Shown: piece by piece, positions 42,465-51,455 of the stretch
How positions within the stretch are numbered: position 1 is the stretch's first letter
Layout of the letters: every line of letters begins with the position of its first letter
NCBI RefSeq assembly: GCF_014489635.1
Contig: NZ_CP060828.1
Location: forward strand, 7,152,001-7,216,000
Length of the DNA: 64,000 nucleotides
Origin: Streptomyces roseirectus
Lineage (GTDB): Bacteria; Actinomycetota; Actinomycetes; Streptomycetales; Streptomycetaceae
Direction of reading: 5' to 3'
Translations under genes and position numbers: made by a program
Notes under the pieces: generated by a model
Databases searched by the model: none
What the model saw: only the letters and a program-made list of their open reading frames with translations
What the model was told of the DNA's origin: nothing

Positions 42465-45443
42465 ATGACCCGAAGACCAGCCACCGTGGGCGTCTCCGTC
42501 GCCGCCCTCCTCCTCGCCGCCGCCCCCTTCGCGGCGCCGACGGCCGCCGCCGACCCGGGCGACGACCCGGCCCCGGCCCCGATATCAGGCCGCTACCTCG
42601 TCACCCTCGCCGACCAGCCGATCGCCACCTACGACGGCGGCGTCGCCGGAATCCCCGCGACCAAGCCGGACGCGGGCGAGAAGGTCGACGTCACCACCGA
42701 CGAGGCCCGCCGCTACCGCAGCCACCTGGTCGCCGAGCAGAACGCGGCGGCGAAGAAGGTGGGCGCGAAGGTCGCCGACCACTACGCGGTCACCACCAAC
42801 ACCTTCACCGCGAAGCTGACGCCGGCCCAGATCCTGAAACTCGCCGCGACGAAGGGCGTCGTCTCCGTCACCCCCGAGCGGGTGCACAAGGCGACCGACG
42901 ACAAGAACTCCGTCGACTACCTGCGCCTGTCCGGACGCGGCGGCCTCTGGTCGGCGCTCGGCGGCACCGCGAACGCCGGCAAGGGCGTCGTCATCGGCGA
43001 CCTCGACACCGGCATCTGGCCCGAGAACGGCTCCTTCGCCGCCCCCGCGCTCAGCACGGCCAAACCCCCGGCCTGGGACAAGTACCGCCCCTACCTGAGG
43101 GGTACGACGACCGTCATGCGCAAGACGGACGGCGCGACCTTCACCGGCACCTGCGAGACCGGCGAGGAGTTCACCGCCGCCGACTGCAACCGGAAGGTCA
43201 TCAGCGCCCGCCAGTACGGCGACGCCTGGCGCGAATGGGTGCCCGAGGCCAACCGCGCCGACTACATGTCGCCCCGCGACGGCGGCGGCCACGGCTCCCA
43301 CACCGCGTCCACGGCGGCCGGCAACGCGAACGTGCCCGCCTCGATCGACGGACGCTCCTACGGCAAGATCTCCGGCGTCGCCCCCGGCGCCGCCATCGCC
43401 GTCTACAAGGTGCTCTGGGAGAGCAAGGACGGCTCCCAGACCGGCGGTCTGACCAGCGACATCGTCGCCGCGATCGACCAGGCCACCGCCGACGGCGTCG
43501 ACGTCATCAACTACTCGATCGGCAGCGACGCCGAGTCCCCCGTGGGGGATCCGATCGAGACGGCGTTCCGCAACGCCGCCGCGGCGGGCGTCTTCATCTC
43601 CGCCTCCGCCGGCAACAACGGCCCCGGCGCGAGCACCCTGGACAACGTCGCGCCGTGGACCACGAACGTCGCCGCGAGCACGGTCGAGGCGTACAAGGGC
43701 ACGGTCGTCCTCGGCAACGGCGAGCGCTACACCGGCATCAGCACGACGCTGACGGGCCAGGTCGGCCCCGCGCCGCTGGTGCGCTCGACGGCCGTGAAGA
43801 ACGCGGACGCGAGTGACGCCGACGCCGCGGTCTGCGCGCCCGGCTCGCTCGACCCGGCGCAGGCCACGGGCAAGATCGTCGTCTGCGACCGGGGTGTCGT
43901 CGACCGGGTCGCCAAGTCCGCCGAGGCCAAGCGCGCGGGCGCCGTCGGCATGGTCCTCGTCAACGTCTCCCAGGGCAGCACCGACGGCGACTCGCACAGC
44001 CTGCCGACGGTCCACCTCAACATCCCGGACTCCACGACCGTCCGCACCTACGCGGCCGGCGCGGGCGCGACGGCGCAGCTCGTCACCGGCGGCGCGGACA
44101 TCCCGTATCCGCAGGTCGCCGGGTTCTCCTCGCGCGGGCCCTCGCTCCAGAACAACGGCGACGTCCTCAAGCCGGACATCGCGGCGCCCGGCGTGACGAT
44201 CCTCGCCGCCGTCGCCCCGCCGTCCAACCGGGGCCACGACTTCGACTTCTACTCCGGCACGTCGATGGCGGCGCCCCACATCACCGGGCTCGCGGCGATC
44301 TACCTCGCCCTGCACCCCAAGTGGTCGCCCATGGCGGTCAAGTCCGCGATGATGACGACCGCCCGGCCCACCCTGACGGCCGAGGGCAAGACCAGCGAGG
44401 ACGTCTTCGCGCAGGGCGCCGGCGAGGTCTCCGCGTGGGGCATGCTGCGCCCCGGGCTCGTCTACGACTCCTCCGAGCGCGACTGGCTGAGCTACCTGGA
44501 GGGCCTGGGCATCGACACCGGCAGCGGCGCGAAGCCGATCGACGCCAGTGACCTGAACTCGGCGTCCATCGCCATCGGCGACCTCCTCGGCAGCCAGACC
44601 GTCACCCGTACCGCCACGGCCGTCACGCCGGGCGTCTACCGGGCCGCCGTCGACCTCCCGGGCGTCAGGACCACGGTCACGCCGTCCACCCTGCGGTTCA
44701 CCCGGCCCGGCGAGCGCAAGACGTTCACCGTGAAGTTCGACGTCACCACCGCGCCCGTCGGTGTCGCCGAGACCGGGTCGCTGACCTGGACCTCCGGCCG
44801 GACGTCCGTCCGCAGCCCGATCGTCGTCACCCCGCAGGCGCTTCGCGCGCCCGCGCGTGTGAGCGGCACCGGCGCCTCCGGGCAGGTCGCCTACAAGGTG
44901 ACCTCCGCCGCGAGCGCGTTCACCGCGACGCCCTCCGGGCCGGTCTCCGCCGCGCCCGAGAGCGGCACGCTGACCGGGGCCGACGAGTACGACTACCTGC
45001 CGGCCGTCGCCGCCGGGACCAAGGCCGCCGAGATCACCGTGCGGTTCGGGGCGACGAGCGGGGCGGCCGGGGTCACCGGGATCGTGTACGGGCGGGTCGT
45101 CGACGGTGAGCTCGTCGACTCCCAGGTCGCCCTCGCGGACGCGCGGGGGGTCGCGAACGCCGTGCTGCCGAAGCCGGAGGCGGGGACCTACCTCGTCGCC
45201 GTCGTCCAGGTCGGCAGCGGGGAGGCGGAGCCGGGGGCGACGCCGTACACGTACCAGTTCAACGCCGTCGGGGGCGGTTCGGTTCCCGCCGGGACGCTCT
45301 CCGTGACGCCGGCCAAGGCGACGACGACGCCGGGGACGCCGGTGGATGTGACGGCCGCTTGGGCCGGGGTGGGGACCGGGGGGCGGTCCACCGGCTGGGT
45401 CGAGTACGCGAACGGGGCGGGGACGGTGGTGAGCCTGAACTGA
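42465..45443 (+). CDS. Secreted S8 subtilisin-like serine protease
   Basis: A 992-residue exported protease. Sec signal (1-29), I9 inhibitor propeptide (about 42-140, GRYLVTLADQPIATY), S8 catalytic domain with Asp181 (VVIGDLDTGIW), His276 (GGHGSHTAS) and Ser600 (GTSMAAPHITG), interrupted by a PA domain insert (about 395-520), as in plant cucumisin-type subtilases. After 700 follow an Fn3-like domain and a beta-rich C-terminal region. Likely extracellular nutrient protease. RBS GAGGGGA before the ATG. Slightly shorter than the largest relatives; no C-terminal anchor. Confidence 0.92.
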   Translation: MTRRPATVGVSVAALLLAAAPFAAPTAAADPGDDPAPAPISGRYLVTLADQPIATYDGGVAGIPATKPDAGEKVDVTTDEARRYRSHLVAEQNAAAKKVGAKVADHYAVTTNTFTAKLTPAQILKLAATKGVVSVTPERVHKATDDKNSVDYLRLSGRGGLWSALGGTANAGKGVVIGDLDTGIWPENGSFAAPALSTAKPPAWDKYRPYLRGTTTVMRKTDGATFTGTCETGEEFTAADCNRKVISARQYGDAWREWVPEANRADYMSPRDGGGHGSHTASTAAGNANVPASIDGRSYGKISGVAPGAAIAVYKVLWESKDGSQTGGLTSDIVAAIDQATADGVDVINYSIGSDAESPVGDPIETAFRNAAAAGVFISASAGNNGPGASTLDNVAPWTTNVAASTVEAYKGTVVLGNGERYTGISTTLTGQVGPAPLVRSTAVKNADASDADAAVCAPGSLDPAQATGKIVVCDRGVVDRVAKSAEAKRAGAVGMVLVNVSQGSTDGDSHSLPTVHLNIPDSTTVRTYAAGAGATAQLVTGGADIPYPQVAGFSSRGPSLQNNGDVLKPDIAAPGVTILAAVAPPSNRGHDFDFYSGTSMAAPHITGLAAIYLALHPKWSPMAVKSAMMTTARPTLTAEGKTSEDVFAQGAGEVSAWGMLRPGLVYDSSERDWLSYLEGLGIDTGSGAKPIDASDLNSASIAIGDLLGSQTVTRTATAVTPGVYRAAVDLPGVRTTVTPSTLRFTRPGERKTFTVKFDVTTAPVGVAETGSLTWTSGRTSVRSPIVVTPQALRAPARVSGTGASGQVAYKVTSAASAFTATPSGPVSAAPESGTLTGADEYDYLPAVAAGTKAAEITVRFGATSGAAGVTGIVYGRVVDGELVDSQVALADARGVANAVLPKPEAGTYLVAVVQVGSGEAEPGATPYTYQFNAVGGGSVPAGTLSVTPAKATTTPGTPVDVTAAWAGVGTGGRSTGWVEYANGAGTVVSLN

Positions 45444-45482
45444 GCCCTGTCGGGTGAGGCGTGGTGGCCCTGTTTCCGGGGA

Positions 45483-45563
45483 TTTTCCGGGGGCGGGGCC
45501 ACTCGCTTGTCGGGGGCGGGGACATCCGTTTTCCGGGGCGGGTTTTCGGGAGCGGGCCACTCG
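45483..45563 (+). repeat. G-rich imperfect repeats between subtilase and TerD genes
   Basis: Three related units begin TTTTC(C)GGG: at 45483, 45530 and 45543. The first and last end in GCGGG(G)CCACTCG. Runs of three to five G occur at least six times in 80 nt, so a G-quadruplex could form on the plus strand. No open frame explains it. It sits in the leader of the TerD gene. Confidence 0.5.
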
Positions 45564-45630
45564 TTCGAGTGAAGGTGGGACGGAAGAGCGGGTAAGGGAA
45601 CGGCAAAGTGGTCTCGTTCGTTCACCCGGC

Positions 45631-46833
45631 ATGACCGCTATGACCCCCGGCTCGAACATCCCCCTCCCCGTCGCGAAGGTGACGGTCGACGTCTCCGCGC
45701 CCGTGCGGCTCGACGTCTCGGGCCTGCTGCTCACCGCCGACGGCAAGGTCCGCTCGGACGACGACTTCATCTTCTACAACCAGCCGAGCGGCCCCGGAGT
45801 GTCCTACCGCTCCGGAGGCGGCTCCGCCCCCGACGCGATCACCGTCGACACGGCCGTGATCCCTCCCGGCATCGAGAAGATCGTCGTCACCGCCAGCCCC
45901 GACGCCGCGGGCCAGACCTTCCAGGGCATCGAGCCGACAGCGACGATCAGGGGCGCCGACGACAACGCCGTCATCGCGACGTTCACCCCGCCGCAGCTCG
46001 GCGCCGAGACGGCCCTCGTCATCGTCGAGATCTACCTGCGCAACGGCGCCTGGAAGGCCCGCGCGGTGGGCCAGGGGTACGCGAACGGCCTCGCGGGGAT
46101 CGCGACGGACTTCGGGGTGACGGTGGAGGAACCGACACCGGCGGCTACGCCGACGCCCGCGCCTACGCCGGCCCCCGCTCCCACGAGGTCGGTCGCCTCC
46201 ACGCAGCCGCCCGCGGCCACGCCCCCCATGCCGGCGACGCCCCCGCCGGGCACCGGCAAGATCAACCTAGACAAGGGCCGCGTCAGCCTCCAGAAGAACC
46301 AGACGGTGTCCCTCGTCAAGGGCGGCCAGCCCCTGCTCTCCCAGGTCAAGATGGGCCTCGGCTGGGAACCGGCCTACCGCAGCCGCGACATCGACCTCGA
46401 CGCGTCCGTCATCGCCTACGGGCCGCAGCGCAACCACGTCGACAGCTGCTACTTCGGCAAGCTCGCCATCCTCAACGGCGCGATCAAGCACTCCGGCGAC
46501 AACCTCACCGGCGAGGGCGGCGGCGACGACGAGGTCATCGTCGTCGACCTCGGCCGCATCCCCCAGGACGTCACCGGCCTCGTCTTCACCGTGAACTCCT
46601 TCTCCGGCCAGAAATTCACCGAGGTCGCCAAGGCCTACTGCCGCCTCATCGACGCCGCGACCGGCGAAGAACTCGTCCGCTTCGACCTCACCAACGCGGA
46701 GCCCCAGACCGGCGTCATGATGGCCAAACTCATCCGCCAGTTCTCCGGCGAATGGGAAATGACCGCGATGGGCGAGTTCGTGAAGGCACGGACGGTCCGG
46801 AACATGGTGAAGCCGGCGGGACAGGCGCTGTAG
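45631..46833 (+). CDS. Two-domain TerD-family protein
   Basis: A 400-residue protein with two TerD-like domains. N-terminal (about 15-165): VTVDVSAPVRLDVSGLLLTADGKVRSDDDFIFYNQP. A Thr/Pro/Ala linker (about 168-210) leads to the second domain (about 215-395): VSLVKGGQPLLSQVKMGLGWEP, DIDLDASVIAYG (Ca-binding DxDAS), GEGGGDDEVIVVDLGRIP. TerD proteins are calcium-binding cytoplasmic proteins tied to tellurite and stress responses. The first domain lacks the usual GLGWD/DLDAS calcium residues. ATG 45631 or 45640; no clear RBS. Confidence 0.85.
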   Translation: MTAMTPGSNIPLPVAKVTVDVSAPVRLDVSGLLLTADGKVRSDDDFIFYNQPSGPGVSYRSGGGSAPDAITVDTAVIPPGIEKIVVTASPDAAGQTFQGIEPTATIRGADDNAVIATFTPPQLGAETALVIVEIYLRNGAWKARAVGQGYANGLAGIATDFGVTVEEPTPAATPTPAPTPAPAPTRSVASTQPPAATPPMPATPPPGTGKINLDKGRVSLQKNQTVSLVKGGQPLLSQVKMGLGWEPAYRSRDIDLDASVIAYGPQRNHVDSCYFGKLAILNGAIKHSGDNLTGEGGGDDEVIVVDLGRIPQDVTGLVFTVNSFSGQKFTEVAKAYCRLIDAATGEELVRFDLTNAEPQTGVMMAKLIRQFSGEWEMTAMGEFVKARTVRNMVKPAGQAL

Positions 46834-46956
46834 TTCCGGCGCTCGGGGCTAGGCGCTCGACGGCGGGCCGCCCGCCCGCAGGGGAGCCGTGAGCGGGTCG
46901 GCCGTCTGCCCCGTGCCCGGCCCGATCGGCGTACACGCCGGACCGGACACGGGGGC

Positions 46957-47319
46957 TCACGGGGCAGGAGCGCCGGCGTGCCCGGTCTCGTGGGTGGCGA
47001 TACGGACACGGTTGTCGACGGCGGCCGAGTGATCACCCCGCGCACTCGCCTCCCTCGCTGCTTCGGCGTACTCGGTGCACTCGTCGCAGTCGTTGACACG
47101 AACGCTCAGCGGGGCGGATCGAGTGTCCACGGTTTCTCCTCCGGGGGTGTGGGTGGTGTGGCAGGGGCAGAGGCAACGGCGGATCAGGACGATCCCGCCG
47201 CCGCGGGGCATCGGTATGTCCTCGGTGCGGCGGCAATGAGCGTGCCCTGACCGCGGACCGAACCCCCGGGCGACCGCGCATGCGGCGGACAGGTAGTCGG
47301 GGTCGATACCGGCGATCAC
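46957..47319 (-). CDS. Small Cys-containing hypothetical protein
   Basis: A 120-residue protein starting at a GTG that overlaps the previous gene's stop (GTGA). Cys pairs in CLCPCH (about 47-52) and NDCDECTEYAEAARE (about 79-93) suggest metal binding. An internal GTG (47130) preceded by GGAGGAGAAACC is in the same frame and would yield a 57-residue protein VDTRSAPLSVRVNDCDEC..., so two products or a shorter real gene are possible. Last of three overlapping small genes. Function unknown. Confidence 0.5.
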   Translation of the reverse strand: MIAGIDPDYLSAACAVARGFGPRSGHAHCRRTEDIPMPRGGGIVLIRRCLCPCHTTHTPGGETVDTRSAPLSVRVNDCDECTEYAEAAREASARGDHSAAVDNRVRIATHETGHAGAPAP

Positions 47320-47510
47320 GGCCGGTCCGCCCTCGGTGTCAGGCCGTACAGGGCACGGCAGCCCCCGCACGCGTACAGGACGAACGTGGCGCCCCGGCCC
47401 TCCGCGACGAGGCTGACCACCCGCACGCCGTAGGCGTACGCCCTGTGCCAGGAGCAGAAGCCGTAGATACCGGGCCGCAGGTCACCGGTCCCGTCCGTCC
47501 GGCCGGTCAC
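47316..47510 (-). CDS. 64-residue Cys-pair hypothetical protein
   Basis: MTGRTDGTGDLRPGIYGFCSWHRAYAYGVRVVSLVAEGRG... with FCSWH and ACGGCRALYG, a likely zinc-ribbon arrangement. GTG start overlaps the stop of the upstream 108-residue gene and its own stop overlaps the next start. Such tiny Cys-rich genes often sit near XRE regulators in Streptomyces. Function unknown. Confidence 0.5.
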   Translation of the reverse strand: MTGRTDGTGDLRPGIYGFCSWHRAYAYGVRVVSLVAEGRGATFVLYACGGCRALYGLTPRADRP

Positions 47511-47833
47511 CTGGACGCCTCGATCAGTTGCCGCAGAGCGGTCGCGATCTCGCAGCGGGCGCCGTCGTCCACGCACTGTTCGCACAGACCGGCGTGCGCG
47601 CGGAGCGCCCGGTCTGCGGCCGTGCCGACGCATCCGGCGCAGGCGCGCGGGAACGTCGAGTACGCGTAGCGATCGTGCCGCCGCTCGCCGAGGTCCACGG
47701 CCGTCGCCGTGTCCAGCCGTATCCCGCACCAGACACATGAGGCACCCCGAGTCTGTGCCTGCGCCAGCTTGGCGTGGGGCGGCAGGCTCAGGAGGGCGAG
47801 CGTGCTGGGGGAAGTAGCAGTCTCGGGTGGCAT
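47507..47833 (-). CDS. 108-residue zinc-ribbon-like hypothetical protein
   Basis: Contains three Cys pairs, CVWCG (33-37), ACAGC (about 64-68) and CEQC (about 84-87), plus a further Cys, consistent with two small zinc sites, and ends in a helix EIATALRQLIEASR. ATG follows GGAGG 6 nt upstream. First of the three-gene overlapping set; upstream lie inverted repeats including the 24-bp palindrome at 47896-47919. Function unknown. Confidence 0.6.
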   Translation of the reverse strand: MPPETATSPSTLALLSLPPHAKLAQAQTRGASCVWCGIRLDTATAVDLGERRHDRYAYSTFPRACAGCVGTAADRALRAHAGLCEQCVDDGARCEIATALRQLIEASR

Positions 47834-47895
47834 GTCACGCCTCCACGGTCACGGTGATCCGTCTCACTGTGACCGTAGGAGCTGGGGAGGGCCTG

Positions 47896-47919
47896 AACGC
47901 TCACAGTTCTGTGAGCGTT
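47896..47919. promoter_or_regulatory. Perfect 11+2+11 palindrome between XRE gene and Cys-rich genes
   Basis: AACGCTCACAG (47896-47906), TT, CTGTGAGCGTT (47909-47919). A second pair CGGTCAC / GTGACCG sits between it and gene start at about 47844-47874. No U-run follows on either strand, so operator is likelier than terminator. The XRE regulator encoded next to it is the natural candidate binder. Confidence 0.6.
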
Positions 47920-47929
47920 GTGAGTGCCC

Positions 47930-49114
47930 CTACATCCCCACCCACGAGGCCATGTGGCCCAGCGTCTCGGGTGTATGCCGTGACAGATGCACCAGCCCTC
48001 GGATCGTTTCCCGGGTGCCTGGGTGGTACCGGGTCTGCTCCGGTGCCGTCCGCCTTGCTTCCATCAGGTGCTTCAGCGCGCGCTCGGTATGCCCGGTCTC
48101 CATCTCCGCGCGCGCCCATTCGATCAGGAAGTGGGTTCGCCGCGATACCGCCATGGACGCGGGCAACCGCATCGCCCGAGCCTGCTTCAGCGCTTCGTCG
48201 AACTGGTTCATCTCCACGGCGGCGGACATCGTGTGCAGCCGCACGTTCGCAGGGCCGAACGAGAGCCAGTGCACATCCGAGGCGTCCCGAGTCCGCTCGG
48301 CGATGTCGCGGGCTTCGCCGATGTGCCGGTTCACGGCCGCCTCGTTCCTGGCCCGCGCGCAGATGACGGAGCCACCGAGATGGAGTTGCCCGGTGACGAC
48401 AAGGGACTCACGTGTCGTGGCGGCCTGGCCGACGATGCTGTGTCCGGAGGCGATGAGCCGCTGCCCGATGACGTACTCGCCCTCGCGGAAGTAGACCAGC
48501 GCCCGCATGTACTGCCGTACCGCGCTCAAACAGGGGTCGGACGCCCGCTCGGCGGCCCAGGCCATACGGTCCAGCGCCACGGTGGACAAGTCGTAGTACC
48601 CCAGTTTGACGGCGACGTCGTGTGCCGTGCGATAGGTCGACGAGAGGGCCCGCCAGAGGGGAGTGGAGGGGGTGGACCACGCGGCGTGTGTCAGCTCGGC
48701 GATGACACCGGGAAGCATGCGGGCCGCGCTGCGCAGATGTGTGGCGCGGACCTTCTCGCAGAGTCGGTCCGCTTCCGCCACGAGGACAGCGGCCGGGCGC
48801 ACGGTCAAGTCGGGGTTGGTACCGAGGTCGTAGAGATCGAGGGCTTCACGGATCGGCCGCACGAGTTCAGCAAGCCGGTCGCGCTGGAGTTCGGTCAGGT
48901 AGGGCTGTCCTGTGAGGGTGGTGACGTCGATCTTGAGTGCCTGCGCGATCGCCGCGACGAAGTCCGCGGTCGCGGGGCGGGCGCCGCATTCGACCTGGTT
49001 GAGCAGGCTGTACGAGAACGGAGTCCTTGCCGCGAGGGCTCGTTGGGTGAGCCTGGCCAGTCTCCGTTGCTCGCGGATGCGCGTGCCGGGGTGGTCGTCG
49101 TCGAGTGAGGGCAT
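47930..49114 (-). CDS. XRE-family regulator with helical repeat C-terminus
   Basis: A 394-residue protein. N-terminal Cro/C1-type helix-turn-helix at 10-62 (IREQRRLARLTQRALAARTPFSYSLLNQVECGARPATADFVAAIAQAL); the rest is a TPR-like helical array (about 100-390), the form seen in Streptomyces regulators that respond to small peptides or conserved partner proteins. RBS GAGGAG before ATG 49114. Divergent from a flavoprotein gene across 96 bp, a recurrent pairing in the genus, and upstream of three small Cys-rich genes. Confidence 0.8.
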   Translation of the reverse strand: MPSLDDDHPGTRIREQRRLARLTQRALAARTPFSYSLLNQVECGARPATADFVAAIAQALKIDVTTLTGQPYLTELQRDRLAELVRPIREALDLYDLGTNPDLTVRPAAVLVAEADRLCEKVRATHLRSAARMLPGVIAELTHAAWSTPSTPLWRALSSTYRTAHDVAVKLGYYDLSTVALDRMAWAAERASDPCLSAVRQYMRALVYFREGEYVIGQRLIASGHSIVGQAATTRESLVVTGQLHLGGSVICARARNEAAVNRHIGEARDIAERTRDASDVHWLSFGPANVRLHTMSAAVEMNQFDEALKQARAMRLPASMAVSRRTHFLIEWARAEMETGHTERALKHLMEARRTAPEQTRYHPGTRETIRGLVHLSRHTPETLGHMASWVGM

Positions 49115-49210
49115 GCGGGTCTCCTCGTTCCGTGCGGCCACGGGGCACGGTACCCGCGTCCGCCTCCGGCTCCACCGGATCGGGGCGACTGCATGTGATC
49201 CGATAGGACC

Positions 49211-49762
49211 ATGACGTCTCGCGTGCTGTATCTGTTCGGATCGGCGGCGCCGCCTGTCTTCGATGTGGCAAAGGTGATCGAGGAGGCTCAGGGACGCGGC
49301 TTCGACGTGTGTCTCGGGCTGACCTCGACCGCCGCCCGATGGCTCGGTGATCGGATCGCCGCTCTGGAGGAGCTGACCGGGCATCCGGTTCGCTCCGAGT
49401 ACAAGGACCCCGGCCATCCGGACGTGTGGCCGAAGGCAGACGCGATCGCGTTCGCGCCCGCCACCTTCAACTCCATGAACGCGTGGGCTCTCGGCCTGAC
49501 CCGGGAGTTCGTGATCGGCGTCGTCGCGGAGGGCATCGGCAAGGGCATCCCGATCGTGGCGATGCCGTGCGTGAACGCGGCGTACGTGCGGCACCGGCAG
49601 TTCGAACGAAGCGTCACCGAACTGCGGGAGATGGGCGTCGAAGTGCTGTACGGGGAGGGCGGCTTCGTGCCGAACCAGCCGGGGCAGGGGCGCCCTGACG
49701 AGTACCCGTGGCGTCTCCTGCTCGATGCGGTGATGCGGCTCGTGCCTCGACCTCAGGTATGA
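49211..49762 (+). CDS. Flavoprotein (HFCD/PPC-decarboxylase-like)
   Basis: A 183-residue protein of the HFCD flavoprotein fold: VLYLFGSAAPPV, ARWLGDRIAALEELTG, ADAIAFAPATFNSMNAWALGLT (flavin-binding PATFN...NKxA-like region) and IVAMPCVNAAYVRH, close to phosphopantothenoylcysteine decarboxylase but shorter than CoaBC and lacking the synthetase half. Likely an FMN-dependent decarboxylase or regulator partner. Divergent from the XRE gene. Substrate unknown. Confidence 0.78.
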   Translation: MTSRVLYLFGSAAPPVFDVAKVIEEAQGRGFDVCLGLTSTAARWLGDRIAALEELTGHPVRSEYKDPGHPDVWPKADAIAFAPATFNSMNAWALGLTREFVIGVVAEGIGKGIPIVAMPCVNAAYVRHRQFERSVTELREMGVEVLYGEGGFVPNQPGQGRPDEYPWRLLLDAVMRLVPRPQV

Positions 49763-49817
49763 CAAAGCGGCTCCCGTCCCTCCGGGCGGGGATGACTGAC
49801 GGCCGGCCGCGCGGTCC

Positions 49818-51200
49818 TCATTCCCGCCGCCCGGTCGTTGACGTTCGGCCCCAGCCTTTCGCCCATCCGTCGGCCCCGCCCCGCAGCAACGGCAGTGCGG
49901 TCGCCAGCCAGGTCGCGCCTGTGATGGTCAACACCGCGCGGTAGTCGGCCAGTTCGACCAGGGTTGCGCCTGCTGCGAGGCCGAGGACGTTCGGGGCGTA
50001 GACGAGGGTGTTGGCTGTGGCGATGGTGCTGCCGAGGACGGCGTCGGGGGTTTCGCGTTGGACGGTGGTGAGGGTGGCGATGAGGACGCAGGGCAGGCCC
50101 GCGCCGATGGCCGCGCTGCATGCGAACGCGAGCGTGTCGATGGGTACCGCCCGTAGTGCCACCGCGACGGCCGTCACGGTGATGCCCCAGGCCGCGAACC
50201 TCCGCTCGCCGAGCAGCCGCAGGGCCCGGCCCGACAGGAGGCCCACGCTCACGGAACCGGCCCCCTGGACGGCGTACAGCGCCCCGGCGAACGCGGGGGA
50301 GTGGCCCAGTCCGTCGATCACCGCGTACGTCATGGCACCGTTCAGCCCGGCGCCCAGCATGGTGACGCCCCCGGCGAGGACGAGGGGCCGCAGGCGGGGG
50401 TGCGCCCAGAGGTGACGGACGCCGGCGGAGGCGGGGGCGAGGAGACGGCGGAGCCGGTGTCGGAGGGGTGCTGGGTTGGTTCGGGTGCTTATCGATGCCG
50501 GGAGTTGAGTGCCGTTGTCGGCCGTTTTTGACCTTCCGCGCCTCGTGCTGCCCTCGGCTGCTTCCGGCGCCGGGAACTTCACGCCGGCCCCGTCCCTGTT
50601 CCCGTCCGACACCCCTGCTGACGCCGCCCGCCCCCGCAACCCCGCATACACCCCCGCCGCCAGCACGAACGTCCCCGCGTCGAGGAGGACCACCGCCGGT
50701 CCGCCGTACAGCGTGTAGAGCCCCGCCCCCGCCAGGGGTGACACCAGTTTCATGCCCTCGGTGATGGCCATGCGGAGTCCGTTGAAGTCGCCGAGGAGGG
50801 TCGGGGGGAGGGTGACGGCGACGAGGGCGGCCTCGGCGGCGTCGTTGACGATGCCGGTCGCGCCGTACACGAACAGGACCGCGAGGACGAGCCAGACGAG
50901 GCCGGGGGAGTCGACGGTGACGAGGACGGGGAGGAGGGCGGCGAGGAAGAGGCTGGAGCCGATGAGGAGGGGCCGGCGGGGGAACCGGTCGGCGAGGGCG
51001 CCGAGCAGCGGGCCCGCGAGGACCGGCGTCCACATCGCCAGCAGGCACAGCGCCGCGAGCCCGTCGGACCCGGTGAGGTCCTTGACCCAGACGCCGGCGA
51101 CGAGCCAGAGCGCGGAGGTGCCGAAGCCGGAGATCACGACGCCGGTGAGGTAGAGGGCCGCGTCCCGGTCACGCAGGACGGCCCAGGTGGTTGTCGTCAT
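49818..51200 (-). CDS. MFS transporter
   Basis: A 460-residue membrane protein with about 12 helices in two sets, split by a long hydrophilic loop (about 190-255). GPLLGALADRFPRRPLLIGSS is the MFS motif A after helix 2. FVYGATGIVNDAAEAALVA and the layout fit the drug-export-like MFS_3 group. ATG at 51200 opens a monocistronic gene; the upstream 255 bp are C-rich on the plus strand. Substrate unknown. Confidence 0.85.
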   Translation of the reverse strand: MTTTTWAVLRDRDAALYLTGVVISGFGTSALWLVAGVWVKDLTGSDGLAALCLLAMWTPVLAGPLLGALADRFPRRPLLIGSSLFLAALLPVLVTVDSPGLVWLVLAVLFVYGATGIVNDAAEAALVAVTLPPTLLGDFNGLRMAITEGMKLVSPLAGAGLYTLYGGPAVVLLDAGTFVLAAGVYAGLRGRAASAGVSDGNRDGAGVKFPAPEAAEGSTRRGRSKTADNGTQLPASISTRTNPAPLRHRLRRLLAPASAGVRHLWAHPRLRPLVLAGGVTMLGAGLNGAMTYAVIDGLGHSPAFAGALYAVQGAGSVSVGLLSGRALRLLGERRFAAWGITVTAVAVALRAVPIDTLAFACSAAIGAGLPCVLIATLTTVQRETPDAVLGSTIATANTLVYAPNVLGLAAGATLVELADYRAVLTITGATWLATALPLLRGGADGWAKGWGRTSTTGRRE

Positions 51201-51333
51201 GCCTGGTCATCGTGGGGCTAAGGAGGGGGGTAGGGCATCGGGAGGACGCCTTAGGTATGGGGTGGGGGAGGGGACCGGCTCTGAGGACCCCGCCGCCGTG
51301 CCACGTCCCGTAGTACCCGTACCTCTCAAGTAT

Positions 51334-51390
51334 CCCCGCCCCCACTCCCACCCCCACTCCCACCCTCGTCCGTGCCCCCGCCCCCCCGTC
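51334..51390. repeat. C-rich tract in the MFS/MBL divergent promoter region
   Basis: CCCCCACTCCCA is repeated with CCCCCACTCCCACCC, followed by CCCCCGCCCCCCCG. On the minus strand this gives more than six G-runs of three or more within 57 nt, a G-quadruplex candidate in the 5' region of the MFS gene. The rest of 51201-51455 shows no gene. Confidence 0.5.
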
Positions 51391-51455
51391 ATATCTCCCC
51401 CCGGTATCCCCCGATCCCCGGACACCCCACCACCCCCACCCGTACCCTCCGACCC

